Positions 9,555 to 18,520 of a DNA stretch of 64,000 nucleotides are shown in pieces (the stretch's first letter is position 1; each line of letters opens with the position of its first letter). Origin of the DNA: Chloroflexota bacterium (GTDB taxonomy: Bacteria; Chloroflexota; Anaerolineae; J036; Brachytrichaceae); the NCBI GenBank assembly GCA_025354985.1, contig JANXLU010000042.1:1-64000 (forward strand), in the 5' to 3' direction. The notes under the pieces were generated by a model. That model was not told the DNA's origin. It saw only the letters and a list, made by a program, of their open reading frames with translations, and ran no database searches. The translations under genes were made by a program, and so were the position numbers.

Positions 9555-9875
9555 TCAGGGTAGCGGCACGTAGTCAACGACGAATACACCGTCGACGATT
9601 TCGAGGCCCTGGATCAATGTGCCAAAGGCTTCATGCTCGGGATGGGGCAGATATGCGTCACGCGCCTGGGCGCTTTCGAACGTGAGCGTGTAGATGTGTG
9701 TGAACCCGAGGTTCAATCCTTCCGGGCTGTTGTTGATTCCCTGTTCAAACCGGAGAATGCCCGCAATCCGATGTTGCAACGCACGAAAGGCGTCGGTAAC
9801 TTGTTGAATGTGCGCGACAGACACACCCGGCTTGTATTTGAAGATGACGACATGGACCACCGGGCTGCTTGGCAT
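9555..9875 (-). CDS. Dabb (stress-responsive dimeric A/B barrel) protein
   Basis: This small 106-residue protein of the Dabb/ferredoxin-like fold has HVVIFKYKPGVS at the N-terminus, THIYTLTFES mid-protein, and YLPHPEHEAF with the conserved histidines. Such proteins dimerise; some are cyclases or monooxygenase-like and many are uncharacterised stress proteins. I use ATG 9875 instead of 9920 because GGGGAG lies 4 nt upstream. It is a single gene between the aldo/keto reductase and rnhB regions. No enzyme activity can be assigned. Confidence 0.8.
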   Translation of the reverse strand: MPSSPVVHVVIFKYKPGVSVAHIQQVTDAFRALQHRIAGILRFEQGINNSPEGLNLGFTHIYTLTFESAQARDAYLPHPEHEAFGTLIQGLEIVDGVFVVDYVPLP

Positions 9876-9879
9876 TATT

Positions 9880-9885
9880 CTCCCC
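9880..9885 (-). promoter_or_regulatory. ribosome binding site deciding the Dabb start
   Basis: GGGGAG on the minus strand sits 4 nt before ATG 9875, supporting the shorter reading frame over the track start at 9920. Confidence 0.5.
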
Positions 9886-9920
9886 GTTCCGCTCATTTGA
9901 ATGTTTGAGTCACGGTTCAA

Positions 9921-10160
9921 CGATCGACAGCGCGTATGTTACTACCTCGTCCAGAGACTTGGCGACTCCTGTTGCCCGGGCCGCGGCGGATCCTGGATAC
10001 TCTCCCAGAATTTGATGCCGACGCCACGAACGAGTGGGCGGTTTTGGCACACAACTTTGTGGCGGATCTTCGGCGTGAGGCACGCCGCGCCTACTGGACG
10101 TTTGAGATGGGTATCGCCTTCGGGTGGCTGTGGATGCCATGTGAAGCGGAGCCGGTTTTG
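9921..10160. other. intergenic stretch with competing short frames, possible gene remnant
   Basis: No recognised gene lies between the Dabb gene and the 3' end of rnhB. The plus frame around 10030-10100 reads WAVLAHNFVADLRREARRA, which looks protein-like. The minus strand also stays open in the rnhB frame for about 70 codons beyond its stop. Neither has a convincing start or family. It could be a degraded gene or a dispersed repeat; I see no inverted repeats marking a mobile element. Confidence 0.3.
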
Positions 10161-10802
10161 TCAAGGTTTGACCGGTGTAAAGGGGTACATCTTTGCCACA
10201 GGTGCGAAGGTCTTGCGGTGATCCGGGCAGGGGCCCAGCGCCCGTAGCGCCGTCGCGTGGATGGCTGTGCCATAACCCTTATGACGGGCGAAGCCGTAAT
10301 CCGGTAACGCGCCATTGAGCTCAAACATAATTCGATCGCGGGTGGTCTTGGCAAGAATGGATGCGGCCGCCACCGAGAGGCTGATGCTGTCGGCAAAATT
10401 GAAGACATGCTGAGGGAGCGGACAATTTGCAAGATGCACAGCATCGATGATGAGCGCCGTGGGCTGGGGACAGATGGCGGCGATGGCACGCTGCATAGCC
10501 AGGCGGGTGGCGGGGACGATTCCAATCACGTCAATTTCCAGGCTGGAAGCGACCCCCGTTGCAGTTGCGCACGCCAGGGACAGGATGAGGTCGCGGCAGG
10601 CGTTGCGCTGGGTTTCGGTCAGTTGTTTGGAGTCGTTGACACCATGGCGGCGGAGTTTGGTGAGCGCTTGTGGGTCTGAAGGCAGGATGACGGCGCCGGC
10701 GACCACTGGTCCGGCCCAGGCGCCGCGGCCGGCTTCGTCGATGCCGGCCACCAGGAGGTGGCCTTGTGCGCGCAGTTGGTTCTCGTGTTTTAGCCCGGGC
10801 AT
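10161..10802 (-). CDS. rnhB: ribonuclease HII
   Basis: The enzyme cleaves RNA in RNA-DNA hybrids and single ribonucleotides in DNA. The catalytic acidic residues are visible in GIDEAGRGAWAGP near the N-terminus and in LIIDAVH mid-protein; supporting motifs are DSKQLTE, SILAKTTRDR and HKGYGTAIH. I use ATG 10802 (213 aa); the track start at 10847 is GTG and adds 15 residues. GATAAT lies shortly before 10802 and no Shine-Dalgarno is seen, so the leader may be very short. It is monocistronic here. Confidence 0.92.
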   Translation of the reverse strand: MPGLKHENQLRAQGHLLVAGIDEAGRGAWAGPVVAGAVILPSDPQALTKLRRHGVNDSKQLTETQRNACRDLILSLACATATGVASSLEIDVIGIVPATRLAMQRAIAAICPQPTALIIDAVHLANCPLPQHVFNFADSISLSVAAASILAKTTRDRIMFELNGALPDYGFARHKGYGTAIHATALRALGPCPDHRKTFAPVAKMYPFTPVKP

Positions 10803-10950
10803 AAGGGGAGGATTATCAGTTGGGATGGGTAGCACGGAAAATATCACAAGCCACGGATGCGTACGGAATGTTAACTATATTCACACATTTGCTGGCTAAG
10901 CTTAGGGTTTATGAGACACAACAGTGGTCTCGACGTATAAGGTGCAACGC

Positions 10951-11673
10951 ATGTTTAACCGCAGAAAACCGACGGACGCCTCAGGCTTGAACGAAAAGAG
11001 CGATGTTATTGTCCAGTTGGATGATATCTACAAGAGTTTTATCATGGGCAAGGAAGCGGTGCCGGCGCTGCGCGGGGTGAGCTTGGGGATCAAACGGGGT
11101 GAAATCCTGTGTTTGATGGGACCGAGTGGTAGCGGCAAAACCACGCTACTGAACATCATCGGCGGGCTGGACACGGCCTCGCGCGGCCATGTTCTGGTTG
11201 ACGGCAAGAATGTGGTGAGCTTGAGCGAAGAGAAACTGGCCCGGTTACGGCTGGAGAAGATGGGCTTTATCTTTCAAAACTTCAACTTGTTGAGCAACTT
11301 TACGGCGCTTGAAAACGTGCAGGTGCCAATGACGCTGATCGGCAAGCGAGACTCGGCGACGCGCGCACGCGACCTGCTGAAGCAAGTTGGCCTGGGTGAT
11401 CGCATGACACACTATCCCAGCGAACTGTCTGGGGGACAACAGCAGCGCGTGGCCATTGCGCGGGCGTTGGCGAATGATCCGCCACTGATCGTGGGTGATG
11501 AGATGACCGGTGACCTGGACACACAAACTAGCTACGAGGTGATGCAGCTCATCACCGATCTGAACAAGGAGCGCGGCACTACGATCGTTTATGTCACACA
11601 TGACCCCCGTATGAGCAAGTATGCGCACCGGGTACTTAACATGCGGGATGGGAAAATGGTGGAGGAAGAGTAG
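10951..11673 (+). CDS. MacB/LolD-type ABC transporter ATPase
   Basis: This ATPase of about 240 residues energises the FtsX-type permease encoded immediately downstream. Walker A is GPSGSGKTT, the Q-loop is FIFQNFNLL, the signature is LSGGQQQR and the H-loop is VTHD. The Walker B/D-loop reads VGDEMTGDLDT where relatives have [10 protein letters not shown]; the catalytic glutamate is kept but the proline and asparagine are replaced. I prefer ATG 10951, with AAGGTG 6 nt upstream, over the track GTG at 10924. The stop overlaps the next start (TAGTG). It is the first gene of an exporter operon with a permease and an HlyD lipoprotein. Confidence 0.9.
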   Translation: MFNRRKPTDASGLNEKSDVIVQLDDIYKSFIMGKEAVPALRGVSLGIKRGEILCLMGPSGSGKTTLLNIIGGLDTASRGHVLVDGKNVVSLSEEKLARLRLEKMGFIFQNFNLLSNFTALENVQVPMTLIGKRDSATRARDLLKQVGLGDRMTHYPSELSGGQQQRVAIARALANDPPLIVGDEMTGDLDTQTSYEVMQLITDLNKERGTTIVYVTHDPRMSKYAHRVLNMRDGKMVEEE

Positions 11674-14504
11674 TGGCCCTTAAGTACGTTCTAAATTCCA
11701 TGAAGCGGCGCAAGCTGCGGACGATTATTGTGGCGCTGGCGCTGATCGTGGGTGTGGCGCTCGTTGGTGCGTTACTGGCGCTGGTGGATACGCAGAGGCA
11801 GTATGCCTTGCAGCAGGTGGGTGATCAGACCGGTGGGTTTGATCTGAACATCAAGCGCAGTGACCTGGCACTGTCCCCCTTTTTTGACCCGATTACAGCA
11901 TCAACGGCGGCGCGCGGGGCCAACAGCCGGCTGGCGGCCATTTATCAACGGATTCAAGGCAGCGCGGTGGCGCGCACCAAGGACAGTGTTCAGGATTGGA
12001 ATGTTACGGTGGTTGGGCTGGATATGCAGCATGACGGGCTGAACCGGGTGAAGCCGGTTACAGAAGGCACATATCCTCCAAAGGCCGGGCAGGTGTTTTT
12101 GGCCTCGCTGACCGCGGATTTGCTGCACGCCAAGGTGGGTGACGAAATAAAGCTGAGCTATGTGCAGCCGATACCACGCGAATCCGGCAAGACGGCTTCA
12201 ACCAACAGCAGTACCGCGCGCGCTGAGGGGAAATTTGTAGTGGCGGGTGTGGGCATCATCAGCGGACTAAGTGACGCCACGAACACGATATTTATGACGC
12301 TTGCCGATGCGCAAACCTGGCTTAATCAGCCGGACAAGGTCGAGCGATTGCTGGTCGTTTGGAACTCGGATGACACTGCGGGCAGCGATTCAAAGCTGGC
12401 GGTTAGCAATGCACGGGACAGCGGTGAGCTGATCAAGGACGCGGTGCAGAAACAGCTGGGCAATGAATATTTGGTGGCGCTGCCCAAGTATGCAAGCCTG
12501 GACGCACAGGCACAGGGCTTTGTCTTTCAGCAGAGTTTTATTACGATTTACGGTCTTATGAGCATGGGCATCATCGGGCTGATGGTCAACGCGCTGATGA
12601 TGACCACCGTGCAGGAGCAGAAGCGGGACTTGGCGGTGTTGCGGGTGCTGGGTGCGGCACGCACGCGTCTATTCGAAGCGGTGGTGCTGGAGGTCGTCAT
12701 CCTTGGGACACTCGGTGTCGTGGTTGGTGTATTACTTGGACGGGTATTGTCGGATCGATTTGTGGCGCCGTTGTTGCTGCAAAATCTGGACTTGCCGGCG
12801 GGCGTGAGCACGGCGTGGACGTTGCGTTCGGTTTTAACCCCGACGATTATTACAGTTGTGGTGTTGGCATTGGCGACATTTAATCCGGCGCGCCAGGCTG
12901 CAAGCACCAAGGTCATGATCGTGCTTAACCCGTCGGCGGCGGATCAACCAACCTTGGACGACATCGCGAAGTTGCGCGAGCGGAAGCCGCAAATTGGATT
13001 GGTGATCACCGGTGTGGTACTCCTGATCATCAGCTTCTGTGTGCTGTTTTTGTTTCCACTGTTGTTTTCATTTGGAGACCTGAACTTTTTTGCCAATGTG
13101 TATTTTGGCGCACTGATGCTCATGGTGATGGGCATGTCACTAATTTTTTACTTTGTGACGACTCCGATCGAGCGGGTGCTCTTGTTTCTATATGGCGTGA
13201 TCAGCAACCGCGCCAGTTATTTTGCGAGCCGGTATTCGCTGCGCGGGAAGGGGCGGAATGCGCTGATCTCGCTCATGGTGGTGGCCAGCGCGGTGTTGCC
13301 GTGTCTGCTGGCGGCGCAGCTTGTCGTGAGCGATGCAAACCTCGACACGGATTTGCGCTTTAGCAATGGAACGGACGCGATTGCCAGCGTGGGCGGTCCC
13401 GGGTTTGGGCCGCCCGGCGGAATCGGTGGCGGATTTAACAACATTCGTGTGCGCGGCGACAATATGAGCGATGACAATCTGCACGATTTTTCGGGCCACC
13501 CAGGTGTGCAGAATGCGGTTGCCATTGCCAATGGTTACATAGGGGATGCCAGTGATCGGGTAAATTTACGGTCACGCCGGGCGCGATTTATCGGCGTGAG
13601 CGGTGACCTGACCAAGGTGTTGTATCCGGAGTTCTATAAATTTAACGCCGGTGATGCCAGCGCGCTGGTTCGGGTCGCAAATGACCCAAACGTGGTCATT
13701 ATTTCAGCGGCCATGCAGGACGCGCTTGACGTGAAGCTTGGGGATGGAATCAAGGTCAAAGGCAACGGGCAGGATCACGAGCGGATCATGCAAGTCATCG
13801 CCATTGGCGCGCGCATCCCGGGTTTTGCGGGTGAGTTTACGAGCAACCGCAATGCGATCGGGGGCGGTGCCACCGGGCTTATGATGAGCATGGCGGCATA
13901 TCGCGATCTGCGGAACGATCCGGCAAAAGGCCCGCCAGACGCGACCGAGGCGCTATATACCAAGGTGTATGTGCACAAAATTCCGGGCGTGAATGACAAC
14001 TCGCTGGGCAAGGCGCTGCGGGATACGTTTAGCAGGCAAAAAGGGTTGAACATTGTCATTACGAGTGAACAGATTGATCAGACCAGGGACACGCTGCAGC
14101 AGGGCCGCGTTATTACGTTGGTGCTGACGGCGCTGAGCATGATCACGGCGGTGTTTGGCGTGCTCGCGGTCATGTATACCGCGGTTCTGGGGCGGCGGGT
14201 GGAGATTGGCATGCTAAAGGCGATTGGATCACCGGCGGCGACCTTGCGGGGAATCTTTATCGGTGAGGCCATGGTGACCACGCTCGCGGCAGCCATCGCC
14301 GGCATTATCGCCGGAACGCTGCTTGGCATGCTATTTGTTTTTGTGGAACGATTTAACAGCGAGAACCCCACGCTCTGGGCGTTTGATTTTCAAACGGCGG
14401 GCGCCATTTGTGCGATGGTGATGGCTTCGGCCATCCTGAGCGCATGGCTCGCCACCCGACCGGTACTCAGGCAGAAAGCCGTGATGGTGCTGCGTGAGCG
14501 GTAA
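11673..14504 (+). CDS. large FtsX/MacB-family ABC permease with two FtsX modules
   Basis: This 943-residue membrane protein has an N-terminal TM helix followed by a MacB-like extracytoplasmic domain. A first FtsX module starts near residue 290 (YGLMSMGIIGLMVNALMMT), followed by central TM helices, a second extracytoplasmic domain with a glycine/proline-rich loop (GGPGFGPPGGIGGGF near 570), and a C-terminal FtsX module (VLGRRVEIGMLKAIGSP near 840). MacB itself has one such module, so this is a double-length permease that could work as a pseudo-dimer. The GTG start overlaps the ATPase stop by 1 nt. The likely role is export or membrane extraction of a lipophilic or peptide substrate; the substrate is unknown. 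Confidence 0.85.
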   Translation: MALKYVLNSMKRRKLRTIIVALALIVGVALVGALLALVDTQRQYALQQVGDQTGGFDLNIKRSDLALSPFFDPITASTAARGANSRLAAIYQRIQGSAVARTKDSVQDWNVTVVGLDMQHDGLNRVKPVTEGTYPPKAGQVFLASLTADLLHAKVGDEIKLSYVQPIPRESGKTASTNSSTARAEGKFVVAGVGIISGLSDATNTIFMTLADAQTWLNQPDKVERLLVVWNSDDTAGSDSKLAVSNARDSGELIKDAVQKQLGNEYLVALPKYASLDAQAQGFVFQQSFITIYGLMSMGIIGLMVNALMMTTVQEQKRDLAVLRVLGAARTRLFEAVVLEVVILGTLGVVVGVLLGRVLSDRFVAPLLLQNLDLPAGVSTAWTLRSVLTPTIITVVVLALATFNPARQAASTKVMIVLNPSAADQPTLDDIAKLRERKPQIGLVITGVVLLIISFCVLFLFPLLFSFGDLNFFANVYFGALMLMVMGMSLIFYFVTTPIERVLLFLYGVISNRASYFASRYSLRGKGRNALISLMVVASAVLPCLLAAQLVVSDANLDTDLRFSNGTDAIASVGGPGFGPPGGIGGGFNNIRVRGDNMSDDNLHDFSGHPGVQNAVAIANGYIGDASDRVNLRSRRARFIGVSGDLTKVLYPEFYKFNAGDASALVRVANDPNVVIISAAMQDALDVKLGDGIKVKGNGQDHERIMQVIAIGARIPGFAGEFTSNRNAIGGGATGLMMSMAAYRDLRNDPAKGPPDATEALYTKVYVHKIPGVNDNSLGKALRDTFSRQKGLNIVITSEQIDQTRDTLQQGRVITLVLTALSMITAVFGVLAVMYTAVLGRRVEIGMLKAIGSPAATLRGIFIGEAMVTTLAAAIAGIIAGTLLGMLFVFVERFNSENPTLWAFDFQTAGAICAMVMASAILSAWLATRPVLRQKAVMVLRER

Positions 14505-14513
14505 TACAAAATT

Positions 14514-15743
14514 GTGACTACTTTGATGATGCGCAAAAAACTTTTCCCGGCAGCCCCACTTGCCCTGGCTGCCGTTCTCATGATTTCCGGCTGTAGTCGG
14601 ATTCGGGTGGGTGGTGGCCCGGGCGGCAACGGCTCGAACGGTCAACTGGGAGGATCGGCGGGTGCAGAAACGCCGACGCCGCTGCCACCTCTGCCAACGC
14701 GGGAAGTGGCGGCCATTCAGAGTATTGCCTCGGATGGTGCGTTGGCGCTCAATCTGCCGCCGGTCGCGCTTGCATTTGACACAACCGGTCGGATTGCGAC
14801 GGTGAACGTGCAACCCGGACAGCCCGTCAAGGTTGGCGCTGTGCTCGCGACCCTGGACGACGAGGCCCTTAGGGATGCGCTGGCACAGGCGACGGAACAA
14901 TTGAACCTAACCGAGGCGCAGATTCGTAACACGGCCGCCAGTGTGCCGGCGCGTCAGTCGGATATTGATAGTGCACAGGCTGCGCTGAACCAGGCGTGGC
15001 TTGCATATAAAGACATCAAAGCGGGCCCCACCGCTGCCACGGTTGAACAGGCGTTGCGGAGCTGGAACGCCGCCAAGGATTCGCTGTATAGCGCACAGAT
15101 CGCGCGGGATTCACAGTGTGGCTTTCGGAAAGACAGCCACGACTGCAAATCTCAGGAAGCAAATGTGGGGAACGCGTACGAGAACGAGCGGCGCGCGTAT
15201 TCGCAATATCTGGAGGCACAAAAGCCAGCCACCGATGCAACCGTGTCACAGAGTTATGCGAACGTAGCTTCTGCACAGGCGCGCCTTAAGCAGCTTACAG
15301 ACCCGGCACCGACGACCGATGAATCCAAGAAGCTCGCCCAGGTGCAAGATGACAACGCCAAAACAGCGGTGGATCGGGCGCAGCGCAGTCTGGCCAAAGC
15401 GAAATTGTTGAGCCCGTGTGACTGCACGGTTCAGGACGTGTCGGCTGCGGTAGGGGCAAACGCCGGCGGGGTGGCCATGACCCTCCTGCAAACCAAGAGC
15501 ATCGTGTTTAAGACGAACAACCTGAGCGAACGCGATCTTGGGTCAATTCAAATTGGAAACGCCGCCAAGGTTCGGCTAAAGCCCTATGACAAGGATTTCC
15601 CCGCAAAGGTCACCGCCATATTGCCGCAAAGCAGCGGGGTGCAAGGAAACGTGGCTATTTTTACGGTGGTTGTGCAACTTGATCCGGCTCCCGAACAGCT
15701 GTTGCCGGGGATGACCGGGCAAGTGGAAATCAGCGTGAAATAG
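14514..15743 (+). CDS. HlyD/MacA-type adaptor lipoprotein
   Basis: This 409-residue protein has a lipobox (VLMISGC near residue 27), so it is probably membrane-anchored by lipid. A low-complexity Gly/Ser linker is followed by a biotinyl-lipoyl-like half (VNVQPGQPVKVGAVLATLDD), a long Ala/Gln-rich coiled coil from about residue 115 to 290, the second lipoyl half and a beta-barrel. Two cysteine pairs (SQCGFRKDSHDC and SPCDCTV) in the exported part may form disulfides, which is uncommon in this family. It ends the first exporter operon and runs 14 nt into the convergent amidohydrolase gene. Start choice among GTG 14514, ATG 14526 and ATG 14529 is open. Confidence 0.85.
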   Translation: MTTLMMRKKLFPAAPLALAAVLMISGCSRIRVGGGPGGNGSNGQLGGSAGAETPTPLPPLPTREVAAIQSIASDGALALNLPPVALAFDTTGRIATVNVQPGQPVKVGAVLATLDDEALRDALAQATEQLNLTEAQIRNTAASVPARQSDIDSAQAALNQAWLAYKDIKAGPTAATVEQALRSWNAAKDSLYSAQIARDSQCGFRKDSHDCKSQEANVGNAYENERRAYSQYLEAQKPATDATVSQSYANVASAQARLKQLTDPAPTTDESKKLAQVQDDNAKTAVDRAQRSLAKAKLLSPCDCTVQDVSAAVGANAGGVAMTLLQTKSIVFKTNNLSERDLGSIQIGNAAKVRLKPYDKDFPAKVTAILPQSSGVQGNVAIFTVVVQLDPAPEQLLPGMTGQVEISVK

Positions 15744-16938
15744 GGACGTGTCCCCGGTCGCGCATCATGCGCTGACCAGCGTCGAGCTCGATCCAGGGCG
15801 CCGGGTCATCATCCGGAATGCGGTGCATTGGGCGCCCACCCAGGATGGTCAGCGTGTTGGTTAGCAGCTGGTGTGACGTGCGGGCATGCATGTCAATGTC
15901 ATAGAGCGTGTAGCTGCCGGTGTTCAAGGTGAACAGCGCGACATCCGCAAGCGCACCGACGTTGAGGGTGCCAACTTCATGATCGAGCTTGAGGGCGCGC
16001 GCCGGTGCGATGGTGGCTCGGGCAATACACTCTTCAAGCGAAAGGCCCATGAGCATGAATTTGGTCAGGGTGGTTGGCATGTCGAAGCAGGGTCCATGTA
16101 CGGCCAATTGATGCATGTCGGTGGAGATAACATCCGGCACGAATCCGGCCGCAAGCATGCTTTCGGCGCTTTCAAATGAAAATGAACCGGCGCCGTGACC
16201 GACATCAAATAGCACGCCGGCGTCTCTGGCTTGGCGCGCGAGGCTGAGCATCTGTCCACTATCAGCAACAAGCTTGTTGCTGCGCCCGGTGCAACAGTGG
16301 GTGAGAATGTCGCCGGCGCGTAGGTGAGGAAGTATTTCCTGGATTGTGGGTGGTCCGGATGCAATATGAACCATGAGCGGTAATTCACAGCGATCGGCGG
16401 CCGCCCTAGCGCGGAGCAGACCGGCGATTTCGCCACCGGTGGTGCCATAATCAATCCGTGCCTTGATGCCGAGCACAAGGTCGCGGTTTAAATCCACCAC
16501 CTTGCAGCATAGATCGACGTCCAAATAATTCAGATTGAGCAATTCCCAGTTTGGGGCGGTAAGGCCAATTCCGCTGATGTTGAGTAGTGCGTATATGCGG
16601 GCCTCACTTTGCTTGATTACGAACTCGCGCAGCCCGGCGAAGTTGTAGGCGCCGGCCGACCCCACGTCAAGCCAGGTGGTCACGCCACTGCGCGCGGCGA
16701 TCGGATCGGGCTTGATGCCCCAATACGTCACGCTGTGATACACATGGGTGTGCAGGTCGATCAATCCCGGTGTAACGATTTGGCCTGTGGCATCAATCAA
16801 TTTGCGCGCGGCGGCCGGGTCTATGTTGGGTTCGATTGCGGCAATTCGGTTTCGGGTAATGGCGATATCAAAGCTGCCGGTGTGTCCACCACCCGGATCC
16901 ATGACTTGACCATTCTTGATCAGCGTATCAAAGTGCAT
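15730..16938 (-). CDS. amidohydrolase/deacetylase-family metallohydrolase
   Basis: This 402-residue protein has the TIM-barrel amidohydrolase fold. Metal ligands are visible as DLHTHVYH near residue 62, a candidate carboxylated lysine in LGIKARID near 156, His in LMVHIASGP near 190, His in ILTHCCTG near 212 and Asp in ISTDMHQ near 272. The arrangement matches the dihydroorotase-like/deacetylase subfamily rather than true pyrimidine dihydroorotase. The substrate is probably an N-acyl or cyclic amide, which is inference. It is oriented against both exporter clusters and converges on the first with a 14-nt overlap of 3' ends. Confidence 0.82.
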   Translation of the reverse strand: MHFDTLIKNGQVMDPGGGHTGSFDIAITRNRIAAIEPNIDPAAARKLIDATGQIVTPGLIDLHTHVYHSVTYWGIKPDPIAARSGVTTWLDVGSAGAYNFAGLREFVIKQSEARIYALLNISGIGLTAPNWELLNLNYLDVDLCCKVVDLNRDLVLGIKARIDYGTTGGEIAGLLRARAAADRCELPLMVHIASGPPTIQEILPHLRAGDILTHCCTGRSNKLVADSGQMLSLARQARDAGVLFDVGHGAGSFSFESAESMLAAGFVPDVISTDMHQLAVHGPCFDMPTTLTKFMLMGLSLEECIARATIAPARALKLDHEVGTLNVGALADVALFTLNTGSYTLYDIDMHARTSHQLLTNTLTILGGRPMHRIPDDDPAPWIELDAGQRMMRDRGHVPISR

Positions 16939-17074
16939 TTGAATGATTTTATGGGCAAAACGCCCGACTTCACGTGCGTCTTCATCACCGGTTAATCAAC
17001 TACTGTTCTAATGCCCAGCGCATAAAACAACCCCGCGTCGCGGTTTTGTCCGCCATGTGTTTGCGTCACCATTT

Positions 17075-18520
17075 ATGAGTATCTCAAAAAATCCGACCTT
17101 TCGCGCCTCAACATTTGCCATCGTAACTGCCGTATTAATGGCATGCACAAACACTGCCGCCACGGGTGCGGGCGCCAATCGGCGCAGCGCCACGCTGAGC
17201 AAAAGCACCATCGCAGCAAGCGTGAGTGCGACCGGAAACGTGGCGGCAGAAGCCGAGGTTAAGGTCAGTTTTCAGGTCCAGGGCACCGTAAGCGATGTCA
17301 AGGTGAAGGCAGGTGACAAGGTAAAGGTTGGGGATGTCATCGCATCACTTGATTTGACTGATTTGCAAATCGCGCAACAGCAGGCCGAGGCGTCGATTGC
17401 CGCTGCCGATGTTGCGATTGTGACCGCGAACACGGCCATTGCGGTTGCCAATGCCGGTTACAGCCGAACGGTGGACTCGGCGCGACAGAGCGATGTGGAT
17501 GCTGCTTCCGCGTCAGTAAACAGCGCTTATGAGAATTATGTCAAAGTAAAGCAGGGTCCGCAGGCCGAGGACTATGCCGGTGCGGTGGCGGCATTTAAGA
17601 ACAGTGAGGCGCAGCTTAAACAGGCACAGGCCGCCTATGATCGAGCGTATTCGGTAAGCCCGGGTGGGATAGGCGCCACACCCCAGAGCCTGGCGCTTGA
17701 ACAAGCGACGAATGCGTGGAACCAGGCCAAAGCCGCCTTGGATAAGGCCACCAAACCCAGCGATAGCGCGGCGCTGGCGGCTGCCGTGAATCAACTGCAG
17801 GCAGCTCGGGCGCAGCTGGATAAGGCCAAGACTCCGGCGCGCCAATTTGATATTGATCAGGCGGTAGCGCAACAACAACAAGCGGCGGCAGGCGTCAAGC
17901 AGGCCCAGGTTCAGAAGCAACAGGCCGAGCTATCGGCTAAGCAGGCCAGGCGGAGAATCGACCAAGCGGTATTGGTATCGCCAGTGGCGGGATTGATCAA
18001 AGACATAACCATCAAGACTGGTGAGCAATCCGGGTTGGGTCCGGTGGTTACTATTGTGGATAACAGTTTGCTCCACATTGACGTGACCGTGGATGAAATT
18101 GACATTGCACGCGTTCGAGTTAATCAGGATGTGAACGTTACGCTGGATGCGCTGCCCGGCAAGGTTTTTGCGGCAAAAGTTGACCGTGTGGCACCAACCA
18201 GCCGCCTTGTAAATGGCGTTGTCAGCTACGATGTTCGGGTGTTGCTGCCAAAGGATGACCCGGATCTGCGGGTTGGCATGACGAGCAGCGCCGCCATCAC
18301 GCTTGATCGGCGCGAGAACGTGGTGGCCGTTCCGAACTGGGCGGTGCGACGTGATCGCAAGGCGGGCAAAAACTTTGTGACGCTGAAGGAAGGCGACAAG
18401 ACGCGCGAAGTTGAAGTGCAGGTTGGATTGCGCAACGATCAGTTTACCGAGGTGCTCGGTGGCGCCAACGAAGGCCAGACCGTGGTTGCGCCCGAGGTGC
18501 CCAATGCCCTTGGCGGCTAA
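17075..18520 (+). CDS. HlyD/MacA-type adaptor lipoprotein
   Basis: From ATG 17075 the protein has 481 residues; the track GTG at 17057 adds six. The lipobox is AVLMAC near residue 25. A lipoyl half (VKVKAGDKVKVGDVIASLD) is followed by an Ala/Gln-rich coiled coil of about 220 residues with strings such as AQQQQAAAGVKQAQ, then the second lipoyl half (LVSPVAGLIKDITIKTGEQ), beta-barrel and membrane-proximal domain. It is the periplasmic or extracellular adaptor for the ATPase and permeases that follow; its last codons overlap the ATPase start by 17 nt. The tip of the coil probably contacts the exported substrate or an outer component, which is not identifiable here. Confidence 0.88.
   Translation: MSISKNPTFRASTFAIVTAVLMACTNTAATGAGANRRSATLSKSTIAASVSATGNVAAEAEVKVSFQVQGTVSDVKVKAGDKVKVGDVIASLDLTDLQIAQQQAEASIAAADVAIVTANTAIAVANAGYSRTVDSARQSDVDAASASVNSAYENYVKVKQGPQAEDYAGAVAAFKNSEAQLKQAQAAYDRAYSVSPGGIGATPQSLALEQATNAWNQAKAALDKATKPSDSAALAAAVNQLQAARAQLDKAKTPARQFDIDQAVAQQQQAAAGVKQAQVQKQQAELSAKQARRRIDQAVLVSPVAGLIKDITIKTGEQSGLGPVVTIVDNSLLHIDVTVDEIDIARVRVNQDVNVTLDALPGKVFAAKVDRVAPTSRLVNGVVSYDVRVLLPKDDPDLRVGMTSSAAITLDRRENVVAVPNWAVRRDRKAGKNFVTLKEGDKTREVEVQVGLRNDQFTEVLGGANEGQTVVAPEVPNALGG

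Noticed and set aside
9936-10247. 103-aa plus-strand ORF beside rnhB as a gene
   Set aside because: It runs antisense into the rnhB coding region, has no ribosome binding site and matches no family; kept only as an unexplained stretch.
17028-17050. Short GC hairpin with TTTTG upstream of the second HlyD gene as a terminator
   Set aside because: The only fold has a stem of about four pairs or a loop too small to form, and no upstream plus-strand gene needs it.
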